Source of the DNA: JBIQLO01 sp044464175
Lineage (GTDB): Bacteria; Planctomycetota; Phycisphaerae; Tepidisphaerales; Tepidisphaeraceae
NCBI GenBank assembly: GCA_044464175.1
Contig: JBIQLO010000084.1
Location: 1-16,061, forward strand
Reading direction: 5' to 3'
Length of the DNA stretch: 16,061 nt
Of this stretch, positions 14,602 through 16,061 are shown piece after piece. Every line of letters starts with the position of its first letter. Position 1 is the stretch's first letter. The notes under the pieces are model-generated. The model saw only the letters and a list, made by a program, of their open reading frames with translations, was not told the origin of the DNA and made no database searches. Made by a program: the position numbers and the translations under genes.

Positions 14602-15780
14602 TTACCAATCTCCCACGCTTCCATCGGGGTAAAACGTGCGCTGGAGGATTTCCTGCTGGAAGGGGTGCCGCTTCACTTCGTCCAGTTCGATCTCCACCCC
14701 CAGCCCGGGGCGCTCGGAGGGGCGGACCAGCCGTCCCTGCTCCTCGACGGTGAACCCTTCGCTGACCACCGCCTTGCGCCAGGGGACATCGCCGTGGACG
14801 GATTCGCAGATGACATAGCTGGGGGCGGCGAAGCCCAGCTCCAGCGAGGCGGCGGTGCTGACGGGGCCCTGCGGGTTGTGGGGGGCCAGGGCCACGCGGT
14901 ACGCCTCGGCCATGGCGGCGATCCGGCGCGCTTCGGAGAGGCCGCCGCAGTGGGTGATGTCCGGCTGGATCACGCGCACCGCCCGCTTCTCCAGCAGCTC
15001 GCGAAAGGCGTGCTGGCTGGTGAGGCGCTCGCCGGTGGCGATGGGGGTGGCCACGGCCCGCTGGATGTCGGCGATGGCGTCGATCGATTCGGGCCAGCAG
15101 GGCTCCTCGAAGAAATAGAGCCCGTACGGCTCCAGCGCCTTGGCGAAGAGCATCCCCATGGCCGGGCTGGGGCGGGCGTGGCAATCGACCATGATGTCGA
15201 TGTCGTCCCCCACCGCCTGACGCATCGCCCGCACGACCTTCTCGGCGTAGCGCACCGGGCGGAGCCCCTCCAGCGGCATCGTCTCGGGCACGGCCATGCT
15301 CTTGAAGGCGGTGAACCCCTGCTCCACGGCCTGCTGGGCCAGGTCGGCGAAGCGCGGGGCGTCGGCCGGGTCGCAGCCGTAAAAATCCTCCATCCGCCCG
15401 CCCCCCAGGTGGCAGTAGAGGCGGATGTGGTCGCGCACCGGCCCGCCCCAGAGCTTGTGGCACGGCACGCCCAGGTGCTTGCCCAGGATGTCCCACAGCG
15501 CCAGGTCGATCCCGGCGATGGCGGTGGCGCGGACGATGCCGTTGCCGTGCCAGAAGTGCTGGCGGTACATCATCTGCCAGAGGTATTCCACGCGCGTGGG
15601 GTCCTCGCCGACGAGCAGGGTCGCCATGTCCTGGATCGCCCCGACGACCGAGCGCGTGTGCCATTCGAGCGTCGCTTCCCCCCAGCCCCAGAGGCCCGGC
15701 TGGTCGGTGAGGACTTGGACGAAAATCCAGTTGCGCATCCGGGCATGGCAGACATGGGTCTCGATGGCGGTGATTTTCAT
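14602..15780 (-). CDS. Mandelate racemase/enolase-superfamily sugar-acid dehydratase, galactonate dehydratase-like
   Basis: 392 residues, close to E. coli DgoD (about 382), which dehydrates D-galactonate to 2-keto-3-deoxygalactonate. The ATG at 15780 is chosen because MKITAIET matches the family N-terminus; the frame stays open upstream only into non-coding repeats. Visible: WGWGEA (31-36), K160 in FKSM, metal ligands D199, E225 and E251 (the last in ATGERL), D199-x-H201 with H201 as the likely general acid, D274, PHNPQGP with H301 as the likely base, E326, and a C-terminus SVGDW resembling SVAEW of DgoD. All catalytic positions are conserved, with an insertion around 129-145 (RMEDFYGCDPADAP). 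Dehydration of an aldonic acid is well supported; galactonate itself is not proven, since close relatives use other sugar acids. It is first of a likely two-gene unit with the SDR; no KDPG-type aldolase or kinase is in the window. Confidence 0.88.
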   Translation of the reverse strand: MKITAIETHVCHARMRNWIFVQVLTDQPGLWGWGEATLEWHTRSVVGAIQDMATLLVGEDPTRVEYLWQMMYRQHFWHGNGIVRATAIAGIDLALWDILGKHLGVPCHKLWGGPVRDHIRLYCHLGGGRMEDFYGCDPADAPRFADLAQQAVEQGFTAFKSMAVPETMPLEGLRPVRYAEKVVRAMRQAVGDDIDIMVDCHARPSPAMGMLFAKALEPYGLYFFEEPCWPESIDAIADIQRAVATPIATGERLTSQHAFRELLEKRAVRVIQPDITHCGGLSEARRIAAMAEAYRVALAPHNPQGPVSTAASLELGFAAPSYVICESVHGDVPWRKAVVSEGFTVEEQGRLVRPSERPGLGVEIELDEVKRHPFQQEILQRTFYPDGSVGDW

Positions 15781-15787
15781 GCCGCTG

Positions 15788-15817
15788 AGTCTATCCGCTT
15801 CCGGAGGGGTTTTGAAA
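15788..15817 (-). promoter_or_regulatory. Weak promoter-like boxes before the dehydratase gene
   Basis: On the minus strand, TTTCAA (plus 15812-15817) and TAGACT (plus 15788-15793, 4 of 6 to TATAAT) are 18 nt apart, and the ATG at 15780 begins 7 nt after the -10-like box. The spacing equals that before the ADP-ribosylglycohydrolase gene. The -35 match is poor, so this is tentative. Confidence 0.2.
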
Positions 15818-15834
15818 TAGGCCGGCGGAAGAGG

Positions 15835-15905
15835 AACCACGAAGACGTGAAGGCACGAAGCGGCTGTTCTCCGATCGTGTATGGCCACAGATGAACACAG
15901 ATGGA
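15835..15905. repeat. Low-complexity interspersed repeats (CACGAAG and CACAGATG types)
   Basis: CACGAAG occurs at 15838-15844 and 15854-15860, with the related ACGTGAAGG between. Then CACAGATGAA (15886-15895) is followed directly by CACAGATGGA (15896-15905), a 10-bp tandem. From general knowledge, such ACCACGAAG and CCACAGATGAACACAG phrases recur between genes of many environmental bacteria and are often mis-called as small proteins. Function unknown. Confidence 0.6.
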
Positions 15906-15945
15906 TACGGACTTTTGGTTTTCTGGTGGCATGGGCGCCGGGTGC

Positions 15946-15973
15946 CACAGGTCGCGGTACTCCGAGACCTGTG
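15946..15973. repeat. Strong hairpin: 8-bp plus 3-bp stem with TACT loop
   Basis: CACAGGTC (15946-15953) pairs with GACCTGTG (15966-15973). Inside, after one G/A mismatch, CGG (15955-15957) pairs with CCG (15962-15964) around TACT. A third copy of CACAGGTC lies at 15994-16001. It has no T tract, so it looks like a repetitive palindromic unit or regulatory hairpin rather than a terminator. Confidence 0.55.
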
Positions 15974-16024
15974 CCGGTGGTTATGCGGGCAAACACAGGT
16001 CTGCAGGTACTGTCGTGTAAACAG

Positions 16025-16061
16025 ACATGGGTTACACATGTTCAAGACACATAGGTGACAC
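16025..16061 (+). mobile_element. Possible insertion-sequence end, transposase outside the window
   Basis: ACATGGGTTACA (16025-16036) and ACATAGGTGACA (16049-16060) are spaced copies, 10 of 12 identical, offset by 24 bp. From memory, the pattern AGACAT(G/A)GGT(T/A)ACA repeated about every 25 bp is common at the ends of some IS481-like or related DDE transposons, where it would bind transposase. No transposase is present before the window ends, and neither boundary nor target duplication can be seen. Confidence 0.35.

Larger units (their letters stand above)
15781..16061. other. Non-coding terminal region: repeats, a hairpin and a possible mobile-element end
   Basis: No convincing gene in these 281 bp. 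The only open frame of note (15791-16045, minus) runs through the simple repeats and is judged spurious. The region contains simple repeats (15835-15905), a strong hairpin (15946-15973) and spaced 12-mers (16025-16060) annotated separately. Confidence 0.65.

Noticed and set aside
14602..15996. Longer dehydratase with about 72 extra N-terminal residues
   Set aside because: The extension runs through non-coding repeats and lacks family similarity; MKITAIET at 15780 matches the family N-terminus.
15791..16045. Small minus-strand frame across the terminal repeats
   Set aside because: It translates simple repeats and a hairpin; such frames are common false calls over CACAGATG-type repeats.

Overview
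The window is GC-rich (strongly G/C-biased third codon positions, TTG or weakly signalled starts, long spurious antisense ORFs) and looks like a chromosomal segment of an environmental Gram-negative bacterium. The gene mix (a variant ADP-ribosylglycohydrolase, a galactonate dehydratase-like enolase-superfamily enzyme beside an SDR, a CapA-like protein, a cyclic glucan synthase) and the low-complexity intergenic repeats suggest Planctomycetota or a relative such as Verrucomicrobiota. That is inference from gene style; no rRNA or other marker is present.

Layout. Positions 1-91 hold hairpin-forming palindromes downstream of a minus-strand ADP-ribosylglycohydrolase with an extra C-terminal domain (92-1588). 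A divergent intergenic region with heptamer repeats and promoter-like boxes follows (1589-1735). Next, on the plus strand, come a DedA-family membrane protein (1736-2392) overlapping by one base a CapA-family metallophosphatase-like protein (2392-3564), then an ABC-2-type ATPase without an adjacent permease (3688-4620). After a 271-bp gap with a dyad comes one very large gene (4892-13699) encoding a cyclic beta-1,2-glucan synthase (NdvB/ChvB/Cgs type: GT84 glucosyltransferase, membrane segments, C-terminal GH94 phosphorylase-like module), more than half of the window.

Convergent to it on the minus strand is a probable two-gene sugar-acid unit: a galactonate dehydratase-like enzyme (14602-15780) and an SDR dehydrogenase (13726-14514), separated by an 87-bp gap almost filled by a heptamer-based inverted repeat. 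The last 280 bp are non-coding: simple repeats, a strong hairpin, and a sequence resembling the terminal repeats of an insertion sequence whose transposase would lie beyond the window.

How the genes fit together. The dominant theme is envelope and carbohydrate: periplasmic cyclic glucan synthesis, a DedA protein, a CapA-like protein, an ABC ATPase, and oxidative/dehydrative sugar-acid metabolism. I see no defence system, CRISPR array, prophage or tRNA/rRNA. The most interesting points are the complete cyclic glucan synthase apparently outside the proteobacterial setting and without its usual NdvA/ChvA exporter, the heptamer inverted repeat abutting the SDR start codon, the ADP-ribosylglycohydrolase fusion with altered metal-site residues, and a run of start codons placed 6-7 nt after -10-like boxes (possible leaderless mRNAs).
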